DNA of 64,000 nt from Marinobacter sp. JH2 (GCF_004353225.1 NZ_CP037934.1:2294001-2358000); one strand, 5' to 3'; counted from the first letter of the stretch, positions 9,405 through 19,346 are shown. Notes: generated by a model from the sequence alone, not told the origin. Program-made: numbers and translations.

Positions 9405-10055
9405 CTAAAAGTTTCTGTCAGGGCAGGCACCATAAAGGCCTTGCTCATGAATTCTCTGCAACACCGAATCGGGTAGAAGGTAACGAGGTGAAAGTTCGCC
9501 AGAAATTCGTTGGCGAATCCCAGTTGCTGATATCTCGATTAACGGTGCGTCAAACTCCAGAATTTTTCCGGCAGGGGCCTGCCACAGATCTTTTTCGGTT
9601 ACTGCACGGCGCTCTTCAAGCAGGCAGCTGGCTGCACTCCCGGCCGGCAAATCCGACCCCGGCCGTTTAACTACTACGATGTGCGCCAAGGCCGGAATAT
9701 CCTTCCACTCTCGCCACTGATCAAAGCTGGCGAAGGCATCGGTGCCTACCACCATCACCAAAGGCTTTGCAGGGCCCAGCTCCTGTCGCAGTTGCCGCAG
9801 CGTATCGGCGGTGTAGGATGCCCCGGCGCGCTGCAATTCCCGGTCATCAACACGCAACTTCGATTCGCCAGCAAGCGCAAGCTGAATCATCTCGAGCCGC
9901 TGAGCGGAGGTTGCGCTGGTATCACCTCGATGAGGCGGTATGTGGCAAGGTACCAGATCCACTTGCTGCACCTGCAACGCGTCTGCCACTTCCAGCGCCA
10001 ATCTCAGATGTCCGTGGTGGATCGGGTCGAAGGTTCCGCCGTAAATAACGTGCAT
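9405..10055 (-). CDS. nadD: Nicotinate-nucleotide adenylyltransferase NadD
   Basis: NadD transfers AMP from ATP to nicotinate mononucleotide, giving deamido-NAD in NAD synthesis. The 216-residue protein has the nucleotidyltransferase signature GGTFDPIHHGHLRLA at its start, the VPCHIPPHR loop and the C-terminal ISATGIRQRI motif, the equivalent of ISSTxIR. The ATG at 10055 is used; the codon before it is TTG. The gene follows proA by three bases. Confidence 0.96.
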   Translation of the reverse strand: MHVIYGGTFDPIHHGHLRLALEVADALQVQQVDLVPCHIPPHRGDTSATSAQRLEMIQLALAGESKLRVDDRELQRAGASYTADTLRQLRQELGPAKPLVMVVGTDAFASFDQWREWKDIPALAHIVVVKRPGSDLPAGSAASCLLEERRAVTEKDLWQAPAGKILEFDAPLIEISATGIRQRISGELSPRYLLPDSVLQRIHEQGLYGACPDRNF

Positions 10056-10058
10056 CAA

Positions 10059-11315
10059 TCAGGCCCGAATGTGGCCATCGCCAAACACCACGTATTTTTG
10101 AGACGTTAAGCCAAGCAGCCCAACCGGACCACGGGCATGGATTTTGTCGGTGGAGATACCGATTTCAGCTCCCAATCCATATTCGAATCCGTCGGCAAAT
10201 CGTGTTGAGGCATTTACCATCACCGAACTGGAATCCACTTCAGTCAGGAAACGACGCGCTCTGGTGTAGTTTTCGGTTACGATGCTTTCTGTGTGCTGAG
10301 AACTGTAGTGGTTGATGTGATCTATGGCGCCGTTCAACCCCGCTACCACCCGCACCGCAAGAATCGGTGCAAGATACTCTTCGTGCCAATCCTCTTCACT
10401 CGCCGCAACGATGCCGGGGAGAATATTTTGTGTTTGCTCGCAGCCCCGCAATTCAACACCTTTCGCTTTAAATTCTGCCGCCAGCAACGGCAGCATGTCT
10501 TCAGCAATTTCCTCGTCCACCAGCAAAGTTTCCATGGTGTTGCAGGTGCCGTAGCGATGGGTCTTGGCATTGACCGCAACTTTGAGAGCCTTCTCGGGAT
10601 CAGCGTGACTGTCAATGTAGACGTGGCACACCCCATCAAGGTGCTTGATCACCGGTACTTTGGCGTCCCGCGAGATTCGTTCAATCAACCCCTTCCCGCC
10701 GCGAGGCACAATCACATCCACATACTGTGGCATGGTGATCAACGCCCCCACTGCGTCTCGGTCAGTGGTTTCAACAACTTGAACCGCAGTTTCCGGCAAG
10801 CCGGCAGCAGCCAAGCCCTGCGCAATACAGGCAGCCACGGCCTGATTAGAGTGGATAGCTTCAGAGCCGCCTCGAAGAATCGTTGCATTGCCGGACTTCA
10901 AGCACAGGCTCGCCGCTTCAACGGTTACGTTTGGTCGCGATTCATAAATGATACCAATCACCCCCAATGGCACCCGCATTTTTCCCACCTGAATACCGGA
11001 CGGGCGATAGGTCATATCCGTAATCTCGCCTACCGGATCTGGCAAGGTTGCCACTTGTTTCAGGCCTTCGATCATCGTATCAATGCGGGCTGGGGTCAGC
11101 TCTAGTCGATCAAGCATCGCAGCATCCAACCCGTTGGCCTGGCCGTTCTCCAGATCTTTCTGATTGGCCTGCGCAAGCTCTGCACGAGCACTGTTGAGTG
11201 CGTCTGCGGTGGCTGAAAGCGCGTGATTTCTCACTTCAGTCGTTGATCTGGCAACTTCTCGGGCGGCGGCCCGAGCCTGCTGGCCGAGCTCCGTCATATA
11301 CGCTGCAACGTTCAT
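10059..11315 (-). CDS. proA: Gamma-glutamyl phosphate reductase ProA
   Basis: ProA reduces gamma-glutamyl phosphate to glutamate semialdehyde with NADPH, the second step of proline synthesis. The 418-residue aldehyde-dehydrogenase-fold protein shows [18 protein letters not shown], the RGGSEA loop, the catalytic cysteine in [11 protein letters not shown] and the [17 protein letters not shown]-terminus. It heads the run of minus-strand genes down to lipB; the 143 bases between it and the divergent GGDEF gene must hold both promoters. The proB kinase gene is not adjacent. Confidence 0.97.
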   Translation of the reverse strand: MNVAAYMTELGQQARAAAREVARSTTEVRNHALSATADALNSARAELAQANQKDLENGQANGLDAAMLDRLELTPARIDTMIEGLKQVATLPDPVGEITDMTYRPSGIQVGKMRVPLGVIGIIYESRPNVTVEAASLCLKSGNATILRGGSEAIHSNQAVAACIAQGLAAAGLPETAVQVVETTDRDAVGALITMPQYVDVIVPRGGKGLIERISRDAKVPVIKHLDGVCHVYIDSHADPEKALKVAVNAKTHRYGTCNTMETLLVDEEIAEDMLPLLAAEFKAKGVELRGCEQTQNILPGIVAASEEDWHEEYLAPILAVRVVAGLNGAIDHINHYSSQHTESIVTENYTRARRFLTEVDSSSVMVNASTRFADGFEYGLGAEIGISTDKIHARGPVGLLGLTSQKYVVFGDGHIRA

Positions 11316-11458
11316 GGATATACCTTCTTATATGCAAGCTAAATCTAAAACCGGTGGGTTACTTTACCTTTCCCGTTTCAAGTCCGCACCCCAAACGACT
11401 ATTATACCGCTGCACAGGATTCAATATTCAACGGATGTGCCGGTATAGGACTGTCACC

Positions 11459-12466
11459 ATGCCCCAGTTGGCCGAAAAATTTCTGCCTAGCAAGCTGTCG
11501 AAAATAGGCTTCGTTGTTCTCGCGTTAACCGCGGCGGGGTTTGCTGCTTTGAGAGAACCACTAGCGGCGGCCGCAGCGGCGTCTACAGCGGGCCTGTTTC
11601 TGACCGGCATGCACGGCAACCGCCGCAGACAATTCATGCCGTGGCCACAGTTGCGCATACTGTTTTTTATTACTCTGAATTTAGCCCTGTTTATCGCACT
11701 ATGGCGCGGCCCCTGGGCTCTGAGCCACTGGCTGTATGCCCTCCCCCTGATCACTTTCGGGTTTGTTCCGGCTTATCTGGCAACCGTTGTAACCATTATT
11801 GGCGTTGTGTTTGTGATATCCAGCACACAATGGTTTATCACGCTACCCGACCGGCACCAGATGATCAGCGCCTTTTTGCTCTCCACACTGCTCGGAGCAA
11901 TCCTGATTCTTCTTCAAAAATACAAAGACCGCCAGCTCAAGCCCTTGCGCCGCACTGATCAGCTAACCCAAGCGGCAAGCCGGGAATACTTGTCAGCAGA
12001 TTTACACAAGGAAATACAACGCAGTGAGCGGGAAGGCACTCATCTTTCGGCCATGGCAATAGGGCTCGATACCCACCTGAGCGATACTGATCCGGATGCC
12101 GACATCAGCGCTATTCTGCCTCGCATCGGCCGGTACCTGCATTCGCAGCTTCGGGATTTCGACACCTATTACCGAATGGCCGATTTGCAGTTTCTGGCAA
12201 TACTGCCGAGCACCAATACCGCAGAAGCCGCGGATACCGCCGAACGCATTCGGAATGGACTGCGCACCCTGATGACCTCTCACGGCCTGAAACTGACCGT
12301 CAGCGCTGGCGTTGCCGGCTTAAACATTGGCGATGATGCTGACAGCCTGCAAATCAGCGCTTCAAATGCACTACGGCGCGCCCAACAGCAAGGTGGTAAC
12401 CGAACACAAGCCTACAGCAATCCGGTACCCAACAACCTTTCAGGTACCAAAGGGGCTGCACAATGA
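11459..12466 (+). CDS. Membrane protein with degenerate GGDEF domain (first of pair)
   Basis: The 335-residue protein has an N-terminal half with about six hydrophobic segments (roughly residues 12-145) followed by a cytoplasmic GGDEF-fold domain from RTDQLTQAASREYL. The active-site loop, which should read GGDEF or GGEEF, reads ADLQF (YYRMADLQFLAILP), so the glycines and both acidic residues of the catalytic hairpin are missing or displaced. It is therefore unlikely to make cyclic di-GMP. The ATG at 11459 has AGGA eight bases upstream; an open frame continues upstream of it but looks non-coding. Its stop overlaps the next start as ATGA. Confidence 0.85.
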   Translation: MPQLAEKFLPSKLSKIGFVVLALTAAGFAALREPLAAAAAASTAGLFLTGMHGNRRRQFMPWPQLRILFFITLNLALFIALWRGPWALSHWLYALPLITFGFVPAYLATVVTIIGVVFVISSTQWFITLPDRHQMISAFLLSTLLGAILILLQKYKDRQLKPLRRTDQLTQAASREYLSADLHKEIQRSEREGTHLSAMAIGLDTHLSDTDPDADISAILPRIGRYLHSQLRDFDTYYRMADLQFLAILPSTNTAEAADTAERIRNGLRTLMTSHGLKLTVSAGVAGLNIGDDADSLQISASNALRRAQQQGGNRTQAYSNPVPNNLSGTKGAAQ

Positions 12467-13461
12467 CAGAAACCCGGCTAAGAACCTGGTCCCACAGCGT
12501 AGCCTACACGCTGGCGGCTGTTTTTATCAGCGCATTGGCATTCCAAAATCTGCGCTATGGTTTTTATCAACTGTTCTACCTTGCTTCAATGATGGCGACA
12601 CTGTTGTTCGCGGGCCTGATCTACACGTTTATTTCTCGCCGTCAGCAACTGTCAGCGCCGGGGCACCTGATCATTCTCAGTCTTTTAAACGCAGGATTGC
12701 TCATTTCCTCGCTGACGCTCAATGCGCCGGGCATCAGTCACTGGGCGATGCCGCTTCTGGTTCTCAACCTGACCATTTTGCCGCTTCGCCAAGGGCTTGC
12801 GTTGTCAGTTTTATTGGTCGCAACGGTGTCCGTCTCATTGCTGGTAGAACAACCGTTCGCTGACGCGCTTATATCCAGCTCAGGGCTGATGCTCATGCTG
12901 ACGGTGGTCGGGTTCTATATTTGGGGTTACGACTACATGGCCCAATCTGCTCAAAACCTATCCACCACAGACCCGATTACGGGTGCTCATAACGCTCGTT
13001 TTCTTGATGAAACACTGCAAAAAGAAATCAGCCGAGCCATTGCCACCGGACACCCGCTTTCTGTTGTTAGCATCGGCCTTAGCCATGCAGAAGAAATTCG
13101 GGATCTGCACGGAAAAAACGGGCTACAAAACTTGCTAAAGAACATAACCGGGCACCTGTTCGAAACCATTCGAACCGGTGACACTCTATACACCGTCAAT
13201 GAATCTGAATTTTTCCTGATCCTCCCCTTCACACCCGAAGAAGGCGTTCGAGTGATAGCCGAGCGCATTCGCCGCAAGCTCATAGAGCACGACTGGCCCG
13301 AAATCGGCAAAGTTTCCGTTAGTCTGGGGTGCACCACTCGCGGCAATGGCGACACCAGCACCTACTCATTGCGGTCTCGTGCCACAAGCGCCATGGAAGA
13401 GGCGCACACAAGAGGTGCCAATTCAGCTTGGTTTAGCCCCGGAGAACCTGTTAAAGCATGA
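12463..13461 (+). CDS. Membrane protein with degenerate GGDEF domain (second of pair)
   Basis: A 332-residue paralogue of the preceding protein: five or six hydrophobic segments over residues 12-155, then a GGDEF-fold domain beginning STTDPITGAHNARFLDETL. The signature loop reads NESEF (YTVNESEFFLILP), so both glycines and the metal-binding acid at position three are altered. No I-site RxxD is obvious before it. Both N-terminal regions contain an HW followed by a similar hydrophobic pattern (HWLYALPLITFG and HWAMPLLVLNLT), consistent with an old tandem duplication. Both ends overlap neighbours by four bases, so the three genes are probably translated as a unit. Confidence 0.85.
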   Translation: MTETRLRTWSHSVAYTLAAVFISALAFQNLRYGFYQLFYLASMMATLLFAGLIYTFISRRQQLSAPGHLIILSLLNAGLLISSLTLNAPGISHWAMPLLVLNLTILPLRQGLALSVLLVATVSVSLLVEQPFADALISSSGLMLMLTVVGFYIWGYDYMAQSAQNLSTTDPITGAHNARFLDETLQKEISRAIATGHPLSVVSIGLSHAEEIRDLHGKNGLQNLLKNITGHLFETIRTGDTLYTVNESEFFLILPFTPEEGVRVIAERIRRKLIEHDWPEIGKVSVSLGCTTRGNGDTSTYSLRSRATSAMEEAHTRGANSAWFSPGEPVKA

Positions 13462-14909
13462 CCGAAACCTGGCTTAATGAGGCAACAACATGGGTCGCAG
13501 CCAACCCTGGATGGCTTGCGCTGGCACTCGCTGCCACGGCCTTTATTGAATCTCTCGCCGTGGCGGGCATTATTGTGCCCGGCGTGGCCATGCTGTTTGC
13601 GTTTGCGGCTTTAGCCGGAAAATCCGGCATGCCGCTGTCGGAAGCCCTTATCTGGGCGGGCGCGGGAGCTGTGGCGGGAGACGTGTTGAGTTTTGCCATC
13701 GGGCGGATGCTTCAGGGTCGCCTACATTCAGTTTGGCCACTGAGCCGCTACCCTAAATTGTTAGCCCGCGGGGAAACGTTTTTCCATGCCCACGGCGGCA
13801 AAAGCGTCATCATTGGTCGCTTTGTAGGCCCTATACGCCCCATCATCCCTTTAATTGCCGGTGCCTTTTACATGCCTTGGCAACGCTTCCTTGCGTTTAA
13901 TCTGCTGTCTGCGGTCGGTTGGGCGCTGACTTACATTCTGCCGGGCTACCTGGTTGGCGCGGCACTCGCGACGGGCATTCAACCGCCGCCCCATTTCTAT
14001 TGGGTCCTCGGCATCAGTGGCGCCGCATTGCTCATTGTGTATCTAATCACGCTTAGAATGCGACTCGGTCTTGGTGAAGGCAGTCGGCTGTATCACTGGC
14101 TAGAAACGCGCATGGCGGCCTATGATGCCACCCACAGATTCTGGCGTTTATACACGAGCACCCGGCCCGCCCGCAGCGGCGAATTTCCGCTGCCTTCACT
14201 GATGATGGCCACCACGGCCTTGGCACTGTTTCTGATTCTTGCCCAGTTGGTCACGCTCAGCGGCCACCTGCTCTTGCTCAACCAATTGGTCAGTGAATGG
14301 TTCCAATTGCTCCGGCAACCACTGCTGGACCTACCAATGATCGCTTTTACGCTTGCCGGCGATCCTCCCGTTTTAGTCGCAGCCGCGGTCTTGGCAACCG
14401 CATGTCTTGCGTTCCGAGGCTACTACGCGGCCGCCATCCACATCATCACAGCAGCTCTACTGACTGCCGTCAGTGTATGGTTACTCAAGGCAGGCATTGG
14501 CATAAGCCGTCCCGATCAGGTGCTTAGCCCCCCTGAGTCTGGCGCTTTTCCCAGTGGCCACACGGCCGGCGCTACGGTTTTAGTGACACTGGCGGCTAGC
14601 TTCATTGCCGCCGAAAACGCTCAAAAACAACGATGGCAAAGCTATGTATTGTTGTCGTTACCCCTGATTCCGATAGCACTTAGCCGACTTTACCTCGGGG
14701 TACACTGGTTCACTGACGTTTTAGGGGGATTTTTTCTGGGGCTGACGATTACCGGCATTATCCGAGCTAGCTATAGCCGCTATGACCGGGTCCCGATCAA
14801 GGCTGATGCGGTCTCCTGGATCGCTCTCATCATTTGGTTAGTGTTTGGCGCTTTTTACATCGGAGAGCAATGGGGGTTAGCCATACAGAACTATGCTCCG
14901 AGGCCCTAA
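13458..14909 (+). CDS. DedA-PAP2 fusion membrane lipid phosphatase
   Basis: A 483-residue two-domain membrane protein. Residues 1-200 are a DedA/SNARE-associated domain with the family segments AFIESLAVAGIIVPG and GRFVGPIRPIIPLIAGAFYMPW. Residues about 235-465 are a PAP2 acid-phosphatase domain with all three catalytic motifs intact: KAGIGISRP (KX6RP), PSGHTAG and SRLYLGVHWFTD (SRX5HX3D). Likely substrates are phospholipid or polyprenyl phosphates or pyrophosphates. The start overlaps the second GGDEF gene as ATGA. Its stop overlaps the stop of the convergent Lon-domain gene. Substrate is inference. Confidence 0.92.
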   Translation: MTETWLNEATTWVAANPGWLALALAATAFIESLAVAGIIVPGVAMLFAFAALAGKSGMPLSEALIWAGAGAVAGDVLSFAIGRMLQGRLHSVWPLSRYPKLLARGETFFHAHGGKSVIIGRFVGPIRPIIPLIAGAFYMPWQRFLAFNLLSAVGWALTYILPGYLVGAALATGIQPPPHFYWVLGISGAALLIVYLITLRMRLGLGEGSRLYHWLETRMAAYDATHRFWRLYTSTRPARSGEFPLPSLMMATTALALFLILAQLVTLSGHLLLLNQLVSEWFQLLRQPLLDLPMIAFTLAGDPPVLVAAAVLATACLAFRGYYAAAIHIITAALLTAVSVWLLKAGIGISRPDQVLSPPESGAFPSGHTAGATVLVTLAASFIAAENAQKQRWQSYVLLSLPLIPIALSRLYLGVHWFTDVLGGFFLGLTITGIIRASYSRYDRVPIKADAVSWIALIIWLVFGAFYIGEQWGLAIQNYAPRP

Positions 14910-15487
14910 CCGTCGCCTTCAAGCGCTTCCAACAGACGCTGTAGCCGGTCAAGACGCTCCAACGGATCTTGCAGCTCGGCCAAACGTTGTTTTTCGGGGG
15001 TATCCAGGGGTAATAATTCCGTGAGACGCCATCCAACATGCCGTGCGTCGTCAAAGTCCACCTTCATGTCGAGATTCTGTATCGCGGGGTGCCGAAACAG
15101 AGCCCTAAGCACCGAAGGCAATTCATGGTAACGCTCCGGCACACCGCTCTCGACTTCGGACATCAAGCATTCCACGTCACCCAAATTCAAGCCGTCTTTT
15201 TGCTGCCAGGTTCGAACCACCGTAACCTTGCTTTCACCCTCTACCGTGATGCCTAACAATCCATTATCCAGCTGCTGGAAATCAATGATGCGCACGTAGG
15301 TGCCAATGTCGTAAAACGCCGTGGTCCTCGAGGTTTCAGGGCCTTCCTGCAAGAGCACAATCACAAAACCGCGATCTTCCTTCAGGCATCGGCTCAACAT
15401 ATCGATATATCGAGGCTCGAACAGCTGCAAAGGAATGCGCCCTTGAGGCAAGACAACGGAATTCAACGGAAATATAGGCACATTCAT
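14906..15487 (-). CDS. Lon N-terminal (substrate-binding) domain protein
   Basis: A 193-residue stand-alone version of the N-terminal domain of Lon protease, without ATPase or protease parts. The opening NVPIFPLNSVVLPQGRIPL and the IFEPRY-like LFEPRYIDML segment are family marks, and a helical C-terminal portion (from PERYHELPSVLRALF) follows. Such proteins are widespread in proteobacteria and their role is not established; substrate or cofactor handling has been suggested from the fold. The ATG at 15487 is used; an in-frame GTG five codons upstream is an alternative. Confidence 0.85.
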   Translation of the reverse strand: MNVPIFPLNSVVLPQGRIPLQLFEPRYIDMLSRCLKEDRGFVIVLLQEGPETSRTTAFYDIGTYVRIIDFQQLDNGLLGITVEGESKVTVVRTWQQKDGLNLGDVECLMSEVESGVPERYHELPSVLRALFRHPAIQNLDMKVDFDDARHVGWRLTELLPLDTPEKQRLAELQDPLERLDRLQRLLEALEGDG

Positions 15488-15531
15488 ATGGGTTTCATTC
15501 ACTGCAAAGCAGACCCCGGTTGCATGTTAAT

Positions 15532-16785
15532 TTAACGGCCAGACAATAGCTTCTGAGCTTCATTTACCCGATCTTTCGCTTCACTGAGCACTTGCAGACT
15601 GCGGGAAGCATTCAACTCCAGCTCACCCAAGCGGCGCCAAGCGGGCACCTGATCAAAAGCCGGTAAACCGCCACTCTTGCTGGAACCAATCATGGCGTGC
15701 ATTTGAGCCACAATCACGATATCCACAAGCTGAGGCGAGGGGTCACGGCTCTCATAGCTCCAATCTTCGGCATAACGAGCCGCTTCAATAAAGTTTTTAG
15801 GAAATGACCAATTTTCCAGGACAGCGCAACTAACGTCCGACCGCAACTCCGAGATAGCATGCTGCAGGTTCTTTTCGTCTGCGAACAGATTTACATGCCT
15901 CTCGGCCTGCACCAGCACCGGCACCACGCCCACATCGTGTAACAACCCCGCCAGCATCGCTTCTTCCGGGTTCACGCCCGTTGCATGGTCTGCTAAAACC
16001 CAACACAAAGCCGCCACCTCGCGAGAATGCTGCCACAAGGCTTCCATCTCTTTCTTTAACGTGGGTTGCTGAGATTTGAATACTTCCCGCATAGCGAACA
16101 CCGTCACCAGTTGCCGGGTTGTTCTCATCCCCAAACGAACCACCGTTTCTTGCACGCTTCGAACGTCACTGAAACCACGGTACAAGGGACTGTTGCAGGC
16201 GCGAACCAATTTCGCCGCCATGGCTGGGTCAGCCGACACTGCTGCAGCCACCTCGGTTGCACCAGTATCTTCTCGTTCAACAAGCCGTCGAACTTTCCAA
16301 GCGACATCCGGCACACTTGGCAGTTGTAACTGGTTCGATCGCAACTTGGCATAGAACTCCATCAACACCTGATGCTCTTCGCTCTGACCAACCTCGTCAA
16401 CCGATGATGCCATCCCATCCTGCGCCACTGGGGCATCGCGCAACAGCTGGTTGAGAATTTCTTGCTCAACAACCAGCACCTCACAAAGCTCCAACGCTTT
16501 AACGTCGTACATTCGCGGCTGGAGCCTCGCGATCGGGTTAACCGCCTTGTCGGTCCCCGCCTGAATGACCGAATTTCGGCCATCATGAGATGCCAACTGC
16601 ACCGAGCCGGAAATCAAAAAGTAATCCAACCCGTCACGCTCTCCGCGTTCGAGAATCTTCGCGCCCCGTTTGAAGGCCCGGCGCTCGGCCCGGTTTGCCA
16701 ACACCACGAGCTGACCATCTGTCAGCCGGCCAAGGGGATTAAAATCTTTCAACCGACGAAGCGTTAGCCGTTCCTGGCTTCCCAT
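15532..16785 (-). CDS. Cyclic-nucleotide-binding / HDOD domain regulator
   Basis: A 417-residue signalling protein. Residues about 10-125 look like a cyclic-nucleotide-binding barrel (FKRGAKILERGERDGLDYFLISGSVQLAS), but the phosphate-binding cassette is poorly conserved, so ligand binding is doubtful. Residues about 150-350 are an HDOD domain: LPSVPDVAWKVRRLVEREDTG, PAMAAKLVRACNSPLYRG and AMLAGLLHDVGVVP. HDOD proteins act in stress, motility and biofilm signalling, probably as scaffolds. The internal ATG at 16785, with GAGAG upstream, matches family starts better than an upstream in-frame codon. Confidence 0.88.
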   Translation of the reverse strand: MGSQERLTLRRLKDFNPLGRLTDGQLVVLANRAERRAFKRGAKILERGERDGLDYFLISGSVQLASHDGRNSVIQAGTDKAVNPIARLQPRMYDVKALELCEVLVVEQEILNQLLRDAPVAQDGMASSVDEVGQSEEHQVLMEFYAKLRSNQLQLPSVPDVAWKVRRLVEREDTGATEVAAAVSADPAMAAKLVRACNSPLYRGFSDVRSVQETVVRLGMRTTRQLVTVFAMREVFKSQQPTLKKEMEALWQHSREVAALCWVLADHATGVNPEEAMLAGLLHDVGVVPVLVQAERHVNLFADEKNLQHAISELRSDVSCAVLENWSFPKNFIEAARYAEDWSYESRDPSPQLVDIVIVAQMHAMIGSSKSGGLPAFDQVPAWRRLGELELNASRSLQVLSEAKDRVNEAQKLLSGR

Positions 16786-16937
16786 AAATAAACTCTCAAG
16801 ATAATGAATATCGTTGTTACATATTCTAATCACACACGACCAAAACAGCCATGCGAACGCACTGAATCTGGTATCCTCTGATGTTTACAGCTTTTAATAT
16901 AGCTTTAATAAGATCAATCGGGAGAGAAAAGCACATC

Positions 16938-18773
16938 ATGCCCCAGTATCGTTCGCACACATCGACAGCCGGCCGGAACATGGCCGGAGCTCGCGCCCTA
17001 TGGCGTGCAACTGGTATGAAAAACGAAGATTTCGGCAAACCCATCATAGCCGTCGTTAACTCTTTTACCCAATTCGTGCCGGGTCATGTTCACCTGAAAG
17101 ATCTGGGCCAGCTGGTCTGCCGTGAAATTGAAGAAGCCGGCGGTGTTGCTAAAGAATTCAACACCATCGCGGTTGATGATGGTATCGCCATGGGGCACGA
17201 CGGCATGCTGTACTCCTTGCCATCCCGTGAAATCATCGCCGATTCGGTTGAGTATATGGCCAACGCGCATTGTGCCGACGCGCTGGTGTGTATCTCCAAC
17301 TGCGACAAGATCACCCCGGGCATGCTGATGGCCGCCCTGCGCCTGAACATCCCCGCTATTTTTGTTTCCGGTGGGCCGATGGAAGCCGGCAAAACCAAGC
17401 TGTCTGAAAACAAGCTTGATCTGGTCGATGCCATGGTGATCGCCGCCGACCCGACCGCCACCGACGAGAAAGTAGCCGAATACGAGCGCAGCGCCTGCCC
17501 TACCTGCGGCTCCTGTTCCGGCATGTTTACTGCCAACTCCATGAACTGTTTGGCTGAAGCCATTGGTCTGGCACTACCGGGGAACGGCTCAATGCTGGCA
17601 ACTCACGCTGACCGCGAACAACTGTTCCTGAAAGCCGGCCGTCAGATCGTGGAAAACACCCGACGTTATTACGAACAGGATGATGACAGCGTACTGCCTC
17701 GCAGCATCGCGTCACTCGAATCGTTCAAGAACGCCATGGTCATGGACATCGCCATGGGTGGTTCAACCAACACCATTCTGCACCTGCTTGCTGCCGCTCA
17801 GGAAGGTGAAGTGAACTTCGATTTAGCCGACATTGACCGCTTATCCCGGGAAGTGCCGCAGCTATGCAAAGTGGCGCCAAACTCGCCGAAATACCACATG
17901 GAAGACGTGCACCGCGCGGGCGGCATCATGGGGATTCTGGGCGAGCTGGACCGCGGTGGTTTGATCAACAGCAATTTGCCAACTGTTCACAGCAAGACCA
18001 TGAAAGAAGCCCTGAAAACATGGGACATCATGCAATCGCCCACGCCTGAAGTGATCGAATTCTACAAAGCTGGTCCTGCGGGCATTCCGACCCAAACCGC
18101 ATTCAGCCAGAGCACTCGCTGGCCAAGCCTTGATGGCGACCGCGAAAGCGGCTGCATCCGCTCGGTTGAAAACGCCTACTCATCCGAGGGTGGCCTTGCG
18201 GTGCTTTACGGTAACATCGCCCTGGACGGTTGCGTGGTAAAAACTGCCGGCGTTGATGAAAGCATCTTTGTCTTCGAAGGTAAGGCTAAGGTGTTTGAAA
18301 GTCAGGACTCTGCCGTCGCCGGCATTCTCGACGATGAAGTAAAGTCTGGCGACGTGGTTATCATTCGCTATGAAGGCCCTCGCGGCGGCCCCGGCATGCA
18401 GGAAATGCTCTACCCCACCAGCTACCTGAAATCCAAGGGGCTGGGTAAAGAGTGTGCTTTGTTGACCGATGGCCGGTTCTCAGGCGGCACGTCAGGTCTA
18501 TCTATCGGCCACGCGTCCCCCGAAGCCGCTGCCGGAGGTGCCATAGGCCTGATCGAAGACGGAGACACCATCCTGATCGACATCCCGAACCGCTCGATCA
18601 ACGTGCAGCTCAGCGATGACGAGCTAACCGAGCGTCGCCGCCTACGTGACGCAAAAGGCTGGAAGCCGGATCAAACCAGAGAGCGCAAGGTTTCAACAGC
18701 CCTCAAGGCTTACGCTCTGTTGGCAACCAGTGCCGACAAGGGCGCGGTCAGAGATTCGTCCAAACTGGACTGA
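16938..18773 (+). CDS. ilvD: Dihydroxy-acid dehydratase IlvD
   Basis: IlvD dehydrates 2,3-dihydroxy-isovalerate and -methylvalerate to the 2-keto acids in valine, isoleucine, leucine and pantothenate synthesis. The 611-residue protein matches the long E. coli-type form. The iron-sulfur ligands are visible in [13 protein letters not shown] and in [19 protein letters not shown], with the [12 protein letters not shown] segment near the C-terminus. The ATG at 16938 has a GGGAGAG site just upstream; a longer frame from 16881 begins in AT-rich sequence. The gene stands alone, away from ilvBN or ilvC, and ends at a strong terminator. Confidence 0.97.
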   Translation: MPQYRSHTSTAGRNMAGARALWRATGMKNEDFGKPIIAVVNSFTQFVPGHVHLKDLGQLVCREIEEAGGVAKEFNTIAVDDGIAMGHDGMLYSLPSREIIADSVEYMANAHCADALVCISNCDKITPGMLMAALRLNIPAIFVSGGPMEAGKTKLSENKLDLVDAMVIAADPTATDEKVAEYERSACPTCGSCSGMFTANSMNCLAEAIGLALPGNGSMLATHADREQLFLKAGRQIVENTRRYYEQDDDSVLPRSIASLESFKNAMVMDIAMGGSTNTILHLLAAAQEGEVNFDLADIDRLSREVPQLCKVAPNSPKYHMEDVHRAGGIMGILGELDRGGLINSNLPTVHSKTMKEALKTWDIMQSPTPEVIEFYKAGPAGIPTQTAFSQSTRWPSLDGDRESGCIRSVENAYSSEGGLAVLYGNIALDGCVVKTAGVDESIFVFEGKAKVFESQDSAVAGILDDEVKSGDVVIIRYEGPRGGPGMQEMLYPTSYLKSKGLGKECALLTDGRFSGGTSGLSIGHASPEAAAGGAIGLIEDGDTILIDIPNRSINVQLSDDELTERRRLRDAKGWKPDQTRERKVSTALKAYALLATSADKGAVRDSSKLD

Positions 18774-18786
18774 CCCGCCCTACCAA

Positions 18787-18823
18787 TAAAAAAGCCCGGA
18801 TCAGTCAGAGCCGGGCTTTTTTA
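18787..18823. terminator. Bidirectional rho-independent terminator after ilvD
   Basis: AAAAAAGCCCGG, a ten-base loop, then CCGGGCTTTTTT. The stem is flanked by A and T runs on both sides, so it can stop ilvD on the plus strand and the convergent peptidoglycan-binding protein gene on the minus strand. Confidence 0.9.
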
Positions 18824-18839
18824 TATTCGGGCTGACCGC

Positions 18840-19247
18840 TCACCAGAGCGACCAGGTATCGTCCTCTTCCGCTTCATCAGCTTTCTTGGTAGCTGGTTCA
18901 GCAACAGTTTTTGCTGCCTCGGCGGTTTTAGCCGGTACCGGAGCGGCGGCGCTGCTGACACTTGATGAAGCGACCTGCTGGACAGGAACCATGCCCAGCA
19001 CCTTTTTCGTTTCTTCAGTAACCATGCCGTTGGCTTTCAACCCTTGATCTTCCTGAAAGCGAACCAGCTCGGCACGTGTACTGTCATCCATAGTGGGGCT
19101 GACATTACTAATGTCATAGCCGGCCCCATATAGCGCATGTTTGAGGGCAACCGTGTCGTTGGCCTGAGCTGCTGGAACCAGCCCCGCCATTGTGATTGCT
19201 CCAACCAACAGCGTCGATTTACCGAAATGACGTACAACTGTTCTCAT
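18840..19247 (-). CDS. Small exported peptidoglycan-binding-domain protein
   Basis: A 135-residue precursor with a signal peptide (FGKSTLLVGAITMAGLVPAAQA), one PG_binding_1-like helical domain (ALYGAGYDIS, then DSTRAELVRFQEDQGLKANG and VTEETKKVLGM) and a low-complexity Ala/Lys/Glu tail ending DDTWSLW. It probably binds peptidoglycan in the periplasm, with no enzymatic domain. The ATG at 19247 has AGGTGAG upstream; a GTG three codons earlier is possible. It converges on ilvD. Confidence 0.82.
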   Translation of the reverse strand: MRTVVRHFGKSTLLVGAITMAGLVPAAQANDTVALKHALYGAGYDISNVSPTMDDSTRAELVRFQEDQGLKANGMVTEETKKVLGMVPVQQVASSSVSSAAAPVPAKTAEAAKTVAEPATKKADEAEEDDTWSLW

Positions 19248-19346
19248 GGTTCTCACCTGCCTTACTCCTGATACCTTGCGGTACCTATCTAGTTATTATG
19301 TTGTAGCGCACAGTCTAGTTATGACTTAAAAAAACCGTAACATATT

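Noticed and set aside
10293..11105. 270-codon plus-strand open frame inside proA
   Set aside because: Antisense shadow of proA; no family resemblance.
11198..11458. Upstream extension of the first GGDEF gene
   Set aside because: It runs into proA on the opposite strand, looks non-coding, and the ATG at 11459 has a good ribosome-binding site.
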